Positions 1-7,107 of a stretch of 17,261 nucleotides of DNA are shown piece by piece; position 1 is the first letter of the stretch, and each line of letters begins with the position of its first letter. The DNA is from an uncultured Marvinbryantia sp. (GTDB lineage: Bacteria > Bacillota > Clostridia > Lachnospirales > Lachnospiraceae). A program made the position numbers and the translations under genes. The DNA lies in the NCBI GenBank assembly GCA_934408725.1, contig CAKRVB010000042.1, positions 1 to 17,261 of the forward strand, written 5' to 3'. Below the pieces are notes generated by a model. The model saw nothing but the letters and a program-made list of their open reading frames with translations, searched no databases and had not been told where the DNA came from.

Positions 1-74
1 GGCCCAGTGGCTCAGTTGGTTAGAGCGTCGCCCTGTCACGGCGAAGGTCGTCGGTTCGAGTCCGATCTGGGTCG
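1..74 (+). tRNA. tRNA-Asp (anticodon GTC)
   Basis: The full cloverleaf is visible. The acceptor arm pairs 1-7 with 67-73, followed by discriminator G74. The anticodon stem is 28-32/40-44 with loop CTGTCAC and anticodon GTC at 35-37, and the T-loop has the usual GGTTCGAGTCC form. The CCA end is not encoded and must be added after transcription. It is the first of three closely spaced tRNAs; any promoter lies before the window. Confidence 0.97.
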
Positions 75-96
75 TTTTATCGGAATGATAAAACTT

Positions 97-169
97 GGGA
101 TCTTAGCTCAGCTGGGAGAGCATCTGCCTTACAAGCAGAGGGTCACAGGTTCGAGCCCTGTAGGTCCCA
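97..169 (+). tRNA. tRNA-Val (anticodon TAC)
   Basis: The acceptor stem pairs 97-103 with 162-168, and the discriminator is A169. The anticodon stem is 123-127/135-139 with loop CTTACAA and anticodon TAC at 130-132. The T-arm has GGTTCGAGCCC. CCA is not encoded. It lies 22 bp after tRNA-Asp and is probably in the same transcript. Confidence 0.97.
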
Positions 170-191
170 TTTACAATTTTATATTGTATAT

Positions 192-277
192 GCCGGCGTG
201 GCGGAACTGGCAGACGCACAGGACTTAAAATCCTGCGGGACTAATCTCCCGTACCGGTTCGATTCCGGTCGCCGGCA
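192..277 (+). tRNA. tRNA-Leu (anticodon TAA, long variable arm)
   Basis: This is a class II tRNA of 86 nt. The acceptor stem pairs 192-198 with 270-276, and the discriminator is A277. The anticodon stem is 219-223/231-235 with loop CTTAAAA and anticodon TAA at 226-228, which reads UUA/UUG. The extended variable arm (GCGGGAC...CTCCCGT) is typical of tRNA-Leu. CCA is not encoded. A terminator follows 8 bp later. Confidence 0.97.
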
Positions 278-284
278 TTCATGG

Positions 285-311
285 AAACCCTTGTAAATCA
301 AGGGTTTTTTT
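285..311 (+). terminator. Rho-independent terminator of the tRNA cluster
   Basis: A perfect 9-bp stem (AAACCCTTG at 285-293 with CAAGGGTTT at 299-307) encloses a 5-nt loop and runs into seven T residues (305-311). It directly follows tRNA-Leu and separates the tRNA transcript from the next gene. Confidence 0.92.
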
Positions 312-340
312 GATGTTTATTTGGAATGTTAAGGTGAAAA

Positions 341-369
341 TTGACATTTATTAAAAAATGCGTTATGAT
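341..369 (+). promoter_or_regulatory. Sigma-A promoter of the secreted lysozyme-domain gene
   Basis: Consensus -35 TTGACA (341-346), 17-base spacer, -10 TATGAT (364-369). It lies 69 bp before the ATG at 439, in an A+T-rich stretch just after the tRNA terminator. The gene therefore has its own promoter. Confidence 0.85.
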
Positions 370-438
370 TAAAAATAGTTTTTTGATTAAATAGGATGAA
401 AAATGCCGGGAAAGCGATTTCAGGAGTAAGTATAAAAT

Positions 439-1797
439 ATGAAAAACAGATTAAAAGTATTATTATTGACAGGAGTATTATCGCTGTCAGCTATTGGAGC
501 CGTAGAGTTTACCTATGCAGAGGATATGAATAGTTCGGAAGAGGTAAAAGTACAGTCTGAGGATGGAGCAAATGAAACAGCAGAGACTCCAGCCCCAGAA
601 CCAACACCGAGCCCAGAACCAACACCGAGCCCGGAACCAACACCGAGCCCAGAACCAACACCGAGCCCGGAACCAACACCGAGCCCGGAACCAACACCGA
701 GCCCAGAACCAACACCGAATCCAGAGCCTATACCAGAGACACCGAGTACACCGGAGACAGAGACTCCAACACCGGATACTACACCTGCAACGGATACAGA
801 GGCTCCTACAGAATCTTCCGAGAGTGAGACTTCTTCCGAGACAAATTCGGAGACCTTTATCGAGACGGAGACGGAACCTGCTGAGACTGAAGCTAAGAAA
901 AAAGATAAAGATAAGAAAGAGATTGACAAAGAGGCAGCAGATTTATATGAACAGACAACAGGTGAATCTATTTATGTATTTGGTTCTTATCCAGTAGGTG
1001 ATATTACAGAAAATACCAATGAGATTTATGATTATCTCAGAAATATTCTGGGATTAAATCATGCAGCTGCATGTGGTGTTCTTGCGAATATCCAGTGTGA
1101 ATCAAACTTTGCTTCATCGGCCGTTGGCGATGGAGGAACCAGTTATGGATTGTGTCAGTGGCATCTGGGACGTTTTAGTGCCTTGATTAACTGGTGCAGT
1201 GCTAATGGGTACGAATACCATAGTATTCAGGGACAGTTAGGATATCTGACAACAGAGCTTCAGGGAGGATATGCATCTGTATATCAGTATCTTTTGAGCG
1301 TGCCAGATACAGCTCAGGGAGCCTATGATGCTGCATATTACTGGTGTAAGTATTTTGAGATTCCGGCGAATCTGGAATACAATTCTCAGATGAGAGCGGA
1401 TCTTGCAATGAATCTGTATTATCCAAAGATACTTGGAACGCAGAAGGAGACAGAAGAAGAGACAGAGATTACAACGCTGAATGACACACAGATGGAGCAG
1501 GCAGTAAGTGCTGCGCCGAAAAGTATCAGCCGTCTTTCCAGACTGGATGTTTCAAAAGAGGCTACAGTATCCCAGGCATTGGAGGAAAAGGGAACAGAGG
1601 ATGCAGCTGGCTCTATAGACAGGGCAGAACTGGAAGAAGAAGCGAAGAAAGCTGTTGATCAGGCACTTGCAGAATATCAGTCCAGAACGGCAGAGTCAGA
1701 GGCTGACAATGAAGCTGAGCAGGAAGAGACAGAAAACATGATTCAGCTGAGTTCAGAGGAATTGGCAGTGCTTGCAAATAGTCTGATTGTAAAATAA
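439..1797 (+). CDS. Secreted protein with Pro-rich repeat linker and phage-tail-type lysozyme domain
   Basis: The 452-aa product starts with a Sec signal peptide (basic MKNRLK, hydrophobic core, probable cleavage after Ala27 in TYA-ED). Residues 53-94 are seven PEPTPS-type hexapeptides, followed by a Ser/Thr/Glu/Pro-rich and Lys-rich linker to about 165. Residues about 195-330 match the 'phage tail lysozyme' (Phage_lysozyme2) fold. They include ANIQCESNF with Glu221 as probable catalytic residue and a GLCQW motif typical of peptidoglycan hydrolases that recognise a glycan. The C-terminal ~120 residues are acidic, helix-forming and unassigned. There is no sortase motif or obvious wall-binding repeat, so the protein is probably secreted or loosely attached. 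The likely role is peptidoglycan cleavage during wall remodelling; this is inferred from the domain. The RBS AGGAG is 12 bases before the ATG. The gene is monocistronic, between its own promoter and a terminator. Confidence 0.85.
   Translation: MKNRLKVLLLTGVLSLSAIGAVEFTYAEDMNSSEEVKVQSEDGANETAETPAPEPTPSPEPTPSPEPTPSPEPTPSPEPTPSPEPTPSPEPTPNPEPIPETPSTPETETPTPDTTPATDTEAPTESSESETSSETNSETFIETETEPAETEAKKKDKDKKEIDKEAADLYEQTTGESIYVFGSYPVGDITENTNEIYDYLRNILGLNHAAACGVLANIQCESNFASSAVGDGGTSYGLCQWHLGRFSALINWCSANGYEYHSIQGQLGYLTTELQGGYASVYQYLLSVPDTAQGAYDAAYYWCKYFEIPANLEYNSQMRADLAMNLYYPKILGTQKETEEETEITTLNDTQMEQAVSAAPKSISRLSRLDVSKEATVSQALEEKGTEDAAGSIDRAELEEEAKKAVDQALAEYQSRTAESEADNEAEQEETENMIQLSSEELAVLANSLIVK
595..720 (+). 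repeat. Seven tandem 18-bp repeats encoding PEPTPS
   Basis: Seven in-frame copies of an 18-bp unit (CCAGAACCAACACCGAGC and near-identical forms) run head to tail. Copies differ mainly at one silent site (CCA or CCG), in the order A, A, G, A, G, G, A; the last copy ends in AAT, giving PEPTPN. The nucleotide identity points to recent expansion by slippage or unequal exchange. Copy number can change without a frameshift because the unit is six codons. Confidence 0.95.
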
Positions 1798-1823
1798 GTA
1801 TAGAAAACTGAATGAAAAGAAAG

Positions 1824-1862
1824 AATCCACCATATGATAAAAAAAAGTATGGTGGATTTTTT
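1824..1862 (+). terminator. Terminator after the lysozyme gene, abutting the spoIIM start codon
   Basis: A perfect 11-bp stem (1824-1834 with 1848-1858) has a 13-nt A-rich loop and leads into six T residues (1857-1862). The ATG of spoIIM follows at 1863 with no gap. The 3' arm contains GGTGGA (1851-1856), the only ribosome-binding-like sequence for spoIIM, so the hairpin would both end upstream transcription and hide that site. Confidence 0.85.
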
Positions 1863-2408
1863 ATGCAAAAATATAAAAGAATGGGGATTTGGCTCAGTAT
1901 GCTGGCTGCTTTTTTGACAGGAATTTTATTTATGAACCTGGCAGGAGACACGTATCTTGGAAAAAGCATGGTTTCCCTGCAGAAAATTATGTATAGTGGC
2001 AGAGAAGAGATGACAGGAAAAAGTGGTTATCTATATTATCTTTTGAAAATCAGAGGAAAGGAATATCTCTTCCTTGGGCTTCTTGGTCAGGCCTTTGGTG
2101 GAATGGCATGGATCATCTTATTTGGAAACTGGTTTTGCCTGACAGAAGGAATGCTGTTGACTTCAGGCTTCATACAACGGCAAATGAGTGGGAGTTGGAT
2201 ACTGGTGTTGGCGCAGATGCCACATATGATTTTGTATGGACTAGTATATACAATGTTATTGAGAAGCTATATGTTACAGGAAAATGAAAAAAGAACTATT
2301 TTTTTTCGTAACTGGTTAATGAACTTTCCTGTTCTCTTACTGGGAATATTGACAGAATACTATGTGAATCCATGGTGTTTGAAGTGGTTATACCATATGA
2401 TTAAGTGA
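1863..2408 (+). CDS. spoIIM: Stage II sporulation protein M (SpoIIM-like membrane protein)
   Basis: From the ATG at 1863 the product is 181 aa. It has hydrophobic segments at about 8-26, 65-93, 108-135 and 152-175, and the late motif EYYVNPW typical of SpoIIM/DUF95 proteins. In Bacillus, SpoIIM works with SpoIID and SpoIIP in septal peptidoglycan removal and forespore engulfment. I reject the longer frame opening at 1812: its extra 17 residues are simply the translated terminator hairpin, and no ribosome binding site precedes it. From 1863, GGTGGA lies six bases upstream but inside the hairpin. The following gene is xerD, and spoIIM and xerD are near-neighbours in Bacillus as well. No convincing sporulation-sigma promoter is seen upstream, so expression may depend on read-through. 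Confidence 0.85.
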   Translation: MQKYKRMGIWLSMLAAFLTGILFMNLAGDTYLGKSMVSLQKIMYSGREEMTGKSGYLYYLLKIRGKEYLFLGLLGQAFGGMAWIILFGNWFCLTEGMLLTSGFIQRQMSGSWILVLAQMPHMILYGLVYTMLLRSYMLQENEKRTIFFRNWLMNFPVLLLGILTEYYVNPWCLKWLYHMIK

Positions 2409-2460
2409 AAAGCAAAACCAGATTTAGTGGTTGACATAAGAAAAGAACTAGATATTGAAA

Positions 2461-2501
2461 TGTGCATAAAAAAGTGGAAAAAAAACGAATTTTGTGGATA
2501 A
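2461..2501 (+). promoter_or_regulatory. Cluster of DnaA-box-like sequences upstream of xerD
   Basis: TGTGGATAA at 2493-2501 is a perfect match to the reverse complement of the consensus DnaA box TTATCCACA. TGTGCATAA at 2461-2469 has one mismatch, in the same orientation and 32 bp away. AGTGGAAAA at 2473-2481 has two mismatches. They sit in the A+T-rich spacer between spoIIM and the xerD promoter. Binding is inferred only from the motif. Confidence 0.4.
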
Positions 2502-2508
2502 ATAGCGA

Positions 2509-2537
2509 TTGATTTTAGAATGATTACTTCCTATAAT
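2509..2537 (+). promoter_or_regulatory. Sigma-A promoter upstream of xerD
   Basis: TTGATT (2509-2514), 17-base spacer, consensus -10 TATAAT (2532-2537). Transcription should begin near 2544, about 100 bp before the xerD ATG. A weaker TTGACA at 2431-2436 lacks a good -10 at proper spacing. Confidence 0.75.
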
Positions 2538-2566
2538 GTTTACATAAATAAGTAAGGGAGAAAGAT

Positions 2567-2595
2567 CAAGGAGAATCATTCCTCCTTGTTTTTTT
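2567..2595 (+). terminator. Intrinsic terminator in the xerD leader (possible attenuator)
   Basis: A 7-bp stem (CAAGGAG 2567-2573 with CTCCTTG 2582-2588) with an 8-nt loop is followed by seven T residues (2589-2595). It lies downstream of the TATAAT promoter and 47 bp before xerD. A transcript from that promoter would meet it after about 50 nt, so it is an attenuator, the end of a very short RNA, or a leaky terminator of spoIIM. Confidence 0.7.
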
Positions 2596-2642
2596 AACGC
2601 ATTCTCTGAAAAAGTATCAGAAAATGTAAAAGGGGAAGCAGA

Positions 2643-3566
2643 ATGAACGGGAAGATAGAAGTACAGTCGCAGATACCTGAATTTCAGCAGGATATGAAAC
2701 AATTTGTGAGTTATATGGAAGAAGAAAAGAATGCCTCAAACAGTACGGTAGTCTCTTACCAGAGAGATCTGAAAAAGCTGTTTCTGTACCTGGACGAAAA
2801 GGGAATTCGAAGAATTGATGATATTACCTCAACGAGTCTGAATTCTTATGTTCTGCAGATGGAGAAGCAGGGTTTTTCTATGTCGTCGGTTTCCCGGAGC
2901 GTTGCTTCTATGAGAGCTTTTTTTCATTATTTATTTAAAGTGAGAAAGATGGAAGATGATCCGAGTGAAAAAGTACGTTCTCCACATGTCGATAAGAAGA
3001 TACCAGAGATTCTGACTATGGAGGAAGCAATTTTGTTACTGAAGCAGCCGGATACTACAACGGATAAGGGAATCCGTGATAAAGCAATGCTGGAGCTTTT
3101 ATATGCGACAGGCATGAGAGTATCAGAATTGCTGGCTTTACAGATAGAAGATATCAATTTGCCAATGAATTATCTGGTTTGTCGGGAACGAAACAAAGAA
3201 AGGGTAATCCCGTTTGGAAAAGAAGCAGAAGAGGCATTGAAGATTTATCTGGAGAAGACCAGAGAAAAGTTTATTCATAAGCAGGACAGCGTATGGGTAT
3301 TTACGAATTGCTCAGGAGATGCTATGAGCCGACAGGGATTTTGGAAAATTATTAAGTCTTATGTGCAGAAGGCAGGAATAAAAAAAGATATTACTCCACA
3401 TACATTGCGGCATTCCTTTGGTGCGCATCTGGTACAGAATGGTGCAGATTTAAGAGCTGTGCAGGAGATGATGGGGCATGCGGATATATCTACGACACAG
3501 CTTTATATGGATATGAATGTACGAAGAGTGCGTGAGATCTATGCGAAAGCGCACCCGAGACGCTAG
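2643..3566 (+). CDS. xerD: Site-specific tyrosine recombinase XerD
   Basis: The 307-aa product is of normal Xer length. The N-terminal core-binding domain (about 15-105) resembles phage_int_SAM_1 (FVSYMEEEKNASNSTVVSYQ). The catalytic domain (about 118-300) has Arg159 (ATGMRVSEL), Lys185, His253 and Arg256 (HTLRHSFG), His279 (GHADISTT) and nucleophile Tyr288. XerD with a partner XerC-type protein resolves chromosome dimers at dif near the terminus; a single-recombinase role is also possible. The naming rests on length, motifs and the spoIIM neighbour. Clustering with aroF or rnhA has no obvious functional meaning. The start is supported by AGGGG 10 bases upstream. Expression from the visible promoter must pass the leader terminator. 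Confidence 0.92.
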   Translation: MNGKIEVQSQIPEFQQDMKQFVSYMEEEKNASNSTVVSYQRDLKKLFLYLDEKGIRRIDDITSTSLNSYVLQMEKQGFSMSSVSRSVASMRAFFHYLFKVRKMEDDPSEKVRSPHVDKKIPEILTMEEAILLLKQPDTTTDKGIRDKAMLELLYATGMRVSELLALQIEDINLPMNYLVCRERNKERVIPFGKEAEEALKIYLEKTREKFIHKQDSVWVFTNCSGDAMSRQGFWKIIKSYVQKAGIKKDITPHTLRHSFGAHLVQNGADLRAVQEMMGHADISTTQLYMDMNVRRVREIYAKAHPRR

Positions 3567-3582
3567 AGGGTAAGCAGTAACA

Positions 3583-3621
3583 AAAAATGCAGTGACCACA
3601 GTCAGTGGGCACTGCATTTTT
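3583..3621. terminator. Bidirectional terminator between xerD and the DAHP synthase gene
   Basis: A 12-bp perfect stem (3583-3594 with 3610-3621) carries a further CCAC/GTGG pairing in its loop. A5-6 lies on the left flank and T5 on the right, so each strand ends in a U-tract. It sits between convergent genes and can serve both. Confidence 0.9.
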
Positions 3622-3646
3622 GTAAATAAAATAAAATCATTCCAGA

Positions 3647-4681
3647 TTAACAGGATTTATAGATATCATAAATCAACTGTTCAGATTCCTTCCAACCAAG
3701 GCATGGGTCGGTGATAGACTTGCCATATACATGGTCGGTACAGCCGATTTTCTGGTTGCCAGGTTCAATGTAACTCTCGATCATAACACCTTTCACCAAT
3801 GTTTTTAAACGAGTGTTGATAGAACGGCTGTTCAGAATCTCTTTCACAATACGGATCTGTTCCATATACTGCTTATTAGAATTGGAATGGTTGGCATCAA
3901 TGACAACAGCAGGATTCTGAAGATCACGTTGATCGTACATATTCAGCAGATTGACCAGATCTTCATAGTGATAATTCGGAATAGAATTACCATGCTTGTT
4001 GGTTGCACCACGTAAAATGGTATGGGCAAGTGGATTGCCAGGGGTATGTACTTCCCATCCACGATAAATAAACTGCTGCGCAGCCTGTGCGGCGACAACG
4101 GAGTTCAGCATAACGGAGAGATCGCCACTGGTTGGATTCTTCATTCCGGCAGGAACGTCCATACCACTGGTCGTCATACGATGGTGCTGGTCTTCCACTG
4201 ATCGGGCACCGATGGCTACATAAGAAAGGATATCAGCAAGATACCAGAAATTCTCCGGATACAGCATCTCGTCAGCAGCAGTCAGACCGGTTTCTTCTAC
4301 GGCACGGATGTGAAGTTTGCGGATAGCAATTAATCCGGCCAGCATATCCGGCTTTTTCTCAGGATCTGGCTGATGTACCATACCTTTATATCCTTCTCCG
4401 GTAGTACGCGGTTTATTGGTATAAATACGAGGGATGATCATCAGGCGGTCACCTACTTTATCCTGAACCTTTGCCAGGCGATGAATATAATCCATCACAG
4501 ATTCTTCATTATCTGCAGAACAAGGACCGATGATGACAACGAATTTATCGGAATTTCCTGTAAAGATATCCTTCAGTTCCGCATCACGCTGCTGTTTTAC
4601 ACTGGCAACATAATCAGAAACAGGATAAGCTTTTTTAATTTCCGCAGGAATCGGCAGTTTTTTTATAAATTCAAAGCTCAT
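3647..4681 (-). CDS. aroF: 3-deoxy-7-phosphoheptulonate (DAHP) synthase, class I AroF/AroG type
   Basis: This 344-aa enzyme condenses phosphoenolpyruvate and erythrose 4-phosphate, the first committed step to chorismate and aromatic amino acids. Length and motifs match the AroF/G/H family: IGPCSADN with metal-ligand Cys54, PRIYTNKPRTTGEGYKG with Lys90 and Arg92, GARSVEDQHHR, KNPTSGD (181-187) and DANHSNSNK. The correct start is the ATG at 4681 (MSFEF), because a perfect GGAGG lies at the right distance. The longer frame begins four codons earlier at a TTG inside that ribosome binding site. It is monocistronic on the minus strand and divergent from the siroheme gene. The leader is only about 25 nt, leaving no room for a riboswitch or peptide attenuator, so control is probably allosteric. 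Confidence 0.95.
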   Translation of the reverse strand: MSFEFIKKLPIPAEIKKAYPVSDYVASVKQQRDAELKDIFTGNSDKFVVIIGPCSADNEESVMDYIHRLAKVQDKVGDRLMIIPRIYTNKPRTTGEGYKGMVHQPDPEKKPDMLAGLIAIRKLHIRAVEETGLTAADEMLYPENFWYLADILSYVAIGARSVEDQHHRMTTSGMDVPAGMKNPTSGDLSVMLNSVVAAQAAQQFIYRGWEVHTPGNPLAHTILRGATNKHGNSIPNYHYEDLVNLLNMYDQRDLQNPAVVIDANHSNSNKQYMEQIRIVKEILNSRSINTRLKTLVKGVMIESYIEPGNQKIGCTDHVYGKSITDPCLGWKESEQLIYDIYKSC

Positions 4682-4713
4682 AATTTCCTCCAAATAGTTT
4701 CTATGCGTTTTTT

Positions 4714-4719
4714 ATTATA
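4714..4719 (-). promoter_or_regulatory. -10 element of the DAHP synthase promoter
   Basis: On the minus strand TATAAT occupies 4719-4714, giving a start about 25 nt before the ATG. The -35 region at 17-18 bp spacing is poor (TGGTAT or CTGGTA), so either an activator or a weak promoter is implied. Confidence 0.5.
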
Positions 4720-4756
4720 AACCACCATATGACAAAATACCAGAAAAAAATTCTAC

Positions 4757-4785
4757 TTGATGAAAATCAGAAGTTTTTGTATACT
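4757..4785 (+). promoter_or_regulatory. Sigma-A promoter of the siroheme gene and rnhA
   Basis: TTGATG (4757-4762), 17-base spacer, TATACT (4780-4785). It lies 52 bp before the ATG at 4838 and is divergent from the DAHP synthase promoter. Confidence 0.75.
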
Positions 4786-4837
4786 GATTAATTAGATGTA
4801 CATAAAGCAACTATGAAATTTATGAGAGGAATCAGTA

Positions 4838-5299
4838 ATGAAAAAACCTTATTTTCCGCTGTTTGTGGATCTTTCAGAAAAGAAAGTATATGTAATAGGA
4901 GCCGGAACCATTGCAAAAAGAAGGATTCGATCTCTGACAGATTTTACCGATCATCTGACCGTGGTTGCACCGGAGGTGAATCCGGAACTGAACGGGCTTG
5001 AACAGGAAGGGAAGATTACCATCCTCAGAAAAAAATTTGAACTGCAGGATATTGCAGAAGCAGATATTGTGATTGCAGCGACGAATGACCATACATTGAA
5101 TGGTGAGATTTATGATTACTGCATAGAACAGGGAATTCTGGTAAATGTATGCAATGATAAGAAAAAGTGCGATTTTTATTTTCCGGGACTTGCCATGAAG
5201 GACAATGTGGTGGTAGGTGTAACTGCTAATGGAACGAACCATAAAATGGCAAGAAAGGTTGTAGAAAAAATCAGGGAGATGCTGGAAGAATGGTTGTAA
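4838..5299 (+). CDS. Precorrin-2 dehydrogenase / sirohydrochlorin ferrochelatase (siroheme synthase N-domain)
   Basis: The 153-aa protein is a stand-alone version of the N-terminal half of CysG, the Met8p/SirC type. It oxidises precorrin-2 with NAD+ and may insert iron to give siroheme. The N-terminal Rossmann motif [11 protein letters not shown] (about 19-29), VVAPE at the end of the second strand, IVIAATND and [15 protein letters not shown] are diagnostic. It is shorter than some SirC proteins (about 200 aa) because the C-terminal helical domain is abbreviated. No other siroheme or cobalamin gene is in the window, so precorrin-2 must be made elsewhere. The stop overlaps the next gene by 10 bp, implying co-translation with rnhA. 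The RBS is AGAGGA 8 bases before the ATG. Confidence 0.9.
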   Translation: MKKPYFPLFVDLSEKKVYVIGAGTIAKRRIRSLTDFTDHLTVVAPEVNPELNGLEQEGKITILRKKFELQDIAEADIVIAATNDHTLNGEIYDYCIEQGILVNVCNDKKKCDFYFPGLAMKDNVVVGVTANGTNHKMARKVVEKIREMLEEWL

Positions 5300-5766
5300 A
5301 GATCTATACAGATGGTGCAGCAAGAGGAAATCCGGACGGACCGGGTGGATATGGCACGGTATTACATTATGTGGACAGCAAAGGGGTGCTTCATGAACGG
5401 GAGTACAGTCAGGGATATGTGCGGACAACAAATAATCGCATGGAACTGATGGCAGCAATTGTGGGACTGGAAGCACTGACCAGACCATGTGAAGTGGAGC
5501 TTTATTCCGATTCGAAGTATCTGACGGATGCATTTAATAAAAAATGGATTGATGGATGGATAAAGAAAAACTGGAAACGTGGAAAAAATGAACCGGTAAA
5601 GAACAGGGAACTGTGGGAACGTCTGTTAAAAGCCAAGGCTCCGCATCAGGTTACTTTTATCTGGGTAAAAGGACATGATGGGCATGAAATGAATGAACGT
5701 TGTGATACGCTGGCGACTACAGCGGCAGATGGAGAGGATTTAATAGAAGACCCGGGAATTGCATAA
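5290..5766 (+). CDS. rnhA: Ribonuclease HI
   Basis: The 158-aa enzyme cleaves RNA in RNA-DNA hybrids (R-loops, primers). The catalytic set is intact: Asp8 ([15 protein letters not shown]), Glu52 ([10 protein letters not shown]), Asp74 (YSDSKYL), His129 (WVKGHDGH) and Asp139 (ERCDTLA). It also has the basic-protrusion region ([17 protein letters not shown]) seen in E. coli-type RNase HI. It has no N-terminal hybrid-binding domain. It overlaps the siroheme gene by 10 bp and has no good separate ribosome binding site, so translational coupling is likely. The tyrS promoter begins just after its stop. Confidence 0.95.
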   Translation: MVVKIYTDGAARGNPDGPGGYGTVLHYVDSKGVLHEREYSQGYVRTTNNRMELMAAIVGLEALTRPCEVELYSDSKYLTDAFNKKWIDGWIKKNWKRGKNEPVKNRELWERLLKAKAPHQVTFIWVKGHDGHEMNERCDTLATTAADGEDLIEDPGIA

Positions 5767-5770
5767 AAAC

Positions 5771-5799
5771 TTGAAAAGACAGCATTCCTATGATATATT
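5771..5799 (+). promoter_or_regulatory. Sigma-A promoter of tyrS-alaS
   Basis: TTGAAA (5771-5776), 17-base spacer, TATATT (5794-5799), starting just after the rnhA stop. The implied leader to the tyrS ATG at 5840 is about 35 nt, too short for a T-box. Confidence 0.6.
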
Positions 5800-5839
5800 T
5801 AAGGGTAGATTTTTGAAAGAAGTTTTGAGGAGATCAAAG

Positions 5840-7078
5840 ATGGGAATTTATGAAGAATTAGTTGCCAGAGGATTGATTGCCCAGGTAACAGATGAAGAGA
5901 AGATCAGAAAACTGATCAATAATGGAGAAGCGACCTTTTACATTGGCTTTGACCCAACAGCAGACAGCCTTCACGTAGGACATTTCATGGCACTTTGCCT
6001 GATGAAGCGTCTCCAGATGGCTGGAAATAAACCAATTGCTCTGATCGGCGGTGGTACCGCAATGGTTGGAGACCCTTCCGGACGTAGTGATATGCGTCAG
6101 ATGATGACAAAAGAGACGATTCAGCACAACTGTGACTGCTTTAAGAAGCAGATGTCTAAATTCATCGATTTCTCAGATGGCAAGGCATTGATGGTGAATA
6201 ATGCAGACTGGCTGCTGGATCTGAATTATATCGAGCTGCTTCGAGATGTGGGAGCATGCTTCTCGGTGAATAATATGCTTCGTGCAGAATGTTATAAGCA
6301 GAGAATGGAAAAGGGATTAAGTTTTCTGGAGTTCAACTACATGATTATGCAGAGTTACGATTTCTATGAATTATACCGTAAGTACGGATGTAACCTGCAG
6401 TTTGGTGGAGATGACCAGTGGAGTAACATGCTGGGTGGTCGTGAACTGATTCGCCGTAAGCTGGGACTTTCTGAAGAAGATGCTAAGGCACAGGCTATGA
6501 CCATTACTCTTCTCCTGAACTCAGAAGGAAAGAAGATGGGTAAGACACAGTCCGGTGCAGTTTGGCTGGATCCGAATAAGACATCTCCTTATGATTTCTA
6601 TCAGTACTGGAGAAATGTAGGCGATGCTGATGTATTAAAATGCATCCGTATGCTGACATTCCTGCCATTGGAGCAGATTGATGAGATGGATAAATGGGAA
6701 GGAAGCCAGCTGAACCAGGCAAAAGAGATTCTGGCTTATGAACTGACCAAACTGGTACATGGCGAAGAAGAAGCTTCCAAGGCTCAGGAAAGTGCCCGTG
6801 CACTGTTTTCATCAGGTAATGCAGCAGATATGCCGACAGCAGAACTGGAAGATGGAGATTTTAAAGATGGAGCGGCAGATCTGATCTCTATGCTGGTAAA
6901 GGCGGAACTGGTTGGAACACGTTCCGAAGGACGCCGTGCGATTGAACAGGGTGGTGTGACACTGGATGGTGAGAAGATCACAGATATTCATTTTACACTG
7001 AAAAAAGAAGATATTCCGGAAGATGGACTTGTGCTCAAACGCGGAAAGAAGAAATTTAAAAAGATCATTGCAAAATAG
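5840..7078 (+). CDS. tyrS: Tyrosyl-tRNA synthetase
   Basis: The 412-aa class I synthetase charges tRNA-Tyr. HIGH is present as HVGH (45-48), KMSKS as KMGKT (232-236), with the tyrosine-pocket segments [15 protein letters not shown] and [10 protein letters not shown]. The C-terminal S4 RNA-binding domain begins near residue 345 ([22 protein letters not shown]). I start at the ATG at 5840 because GAGGAG lies 9 bases upstream and [11 protein letters not shown] is the usual beginning. The frame remains open upstream to 5759, but that part overlaps the promoter and rnhA. It is followed by alaS after 29 bp with no terminator, so the two form an operon. Confidence 0.96.
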   Translation: MGIYEELVARGLIAQVTDEEKIRKLINNGEATFYIGFDPTADSLHVGHFMALCLMKRLQMAGNKPIALIGGGTAMVGDPSGRSDMRQMMTKETIQHNCDCFKKQMSKFIDFSDGKALMVNNADWLLDLNYIELLRDVGACFSVNNMLRAECYKQRMEKGLSFLEFNYMIMQSYDFYELYRKYGCNLQFGGDDQWSNMLGGRELIRRKLGLSEEDAKAQAMTITLLLNSEGKKMGKTQSGAVWLDPNKTSPYDFYQYWRNVGDADVLKCIRMLTFLPLEQIDEMDKWEGSQLNQAKEILAYELTKLVHGEEEASKAQESARALFSSGNAADMPTAELEDGDFKDGAADLISMLVKAELVGTRSEGRRAIEQGGVTLDGEKITDIHFTLKKEDIPEDGLVLKRGKKKFKKIIAK

Positions 7079-7107
7079 AAGGTGTAGAACCTTTAAGGAG
7101 GAACAAT

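Noticed and set aside
192..311. tRNA-Leu 3' end as an integration (att) site for the lysozyme-domain gene
   Set aside because: No duplicate of the tRNA 3' end, integrase or other phage gene is nearby; xerD has standard Xer features.
509..997. Overlapping open frames on both strands across the Pro-rich repeat
   Set aside because: An 18-bp unit with no stop in several frames keeps all copies open. They lack ribosome binding sites and are explained by the repeat.
4720..4732. CCACCATATGA shared with the terminator arm at 1827-1837
   Set aside because: The copy near the DAHP synthase promoter has no pairing partner or T-tract. An 11-base match in A+T-rich DNA can be chance.
5767..5839. T-box or riboswitch before tyrS
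   Set aside because: Only about 35-70 nt lie between promoter or rnhA stop and the ATG. There is no specifier stem, antiterminator or T-tract.
7079..7094. Small hairpin between tyrS and alaS as a terminator
   Set aside because: Only five base pairs and no U-tract; the ribosome binding site of alaS follows at once.
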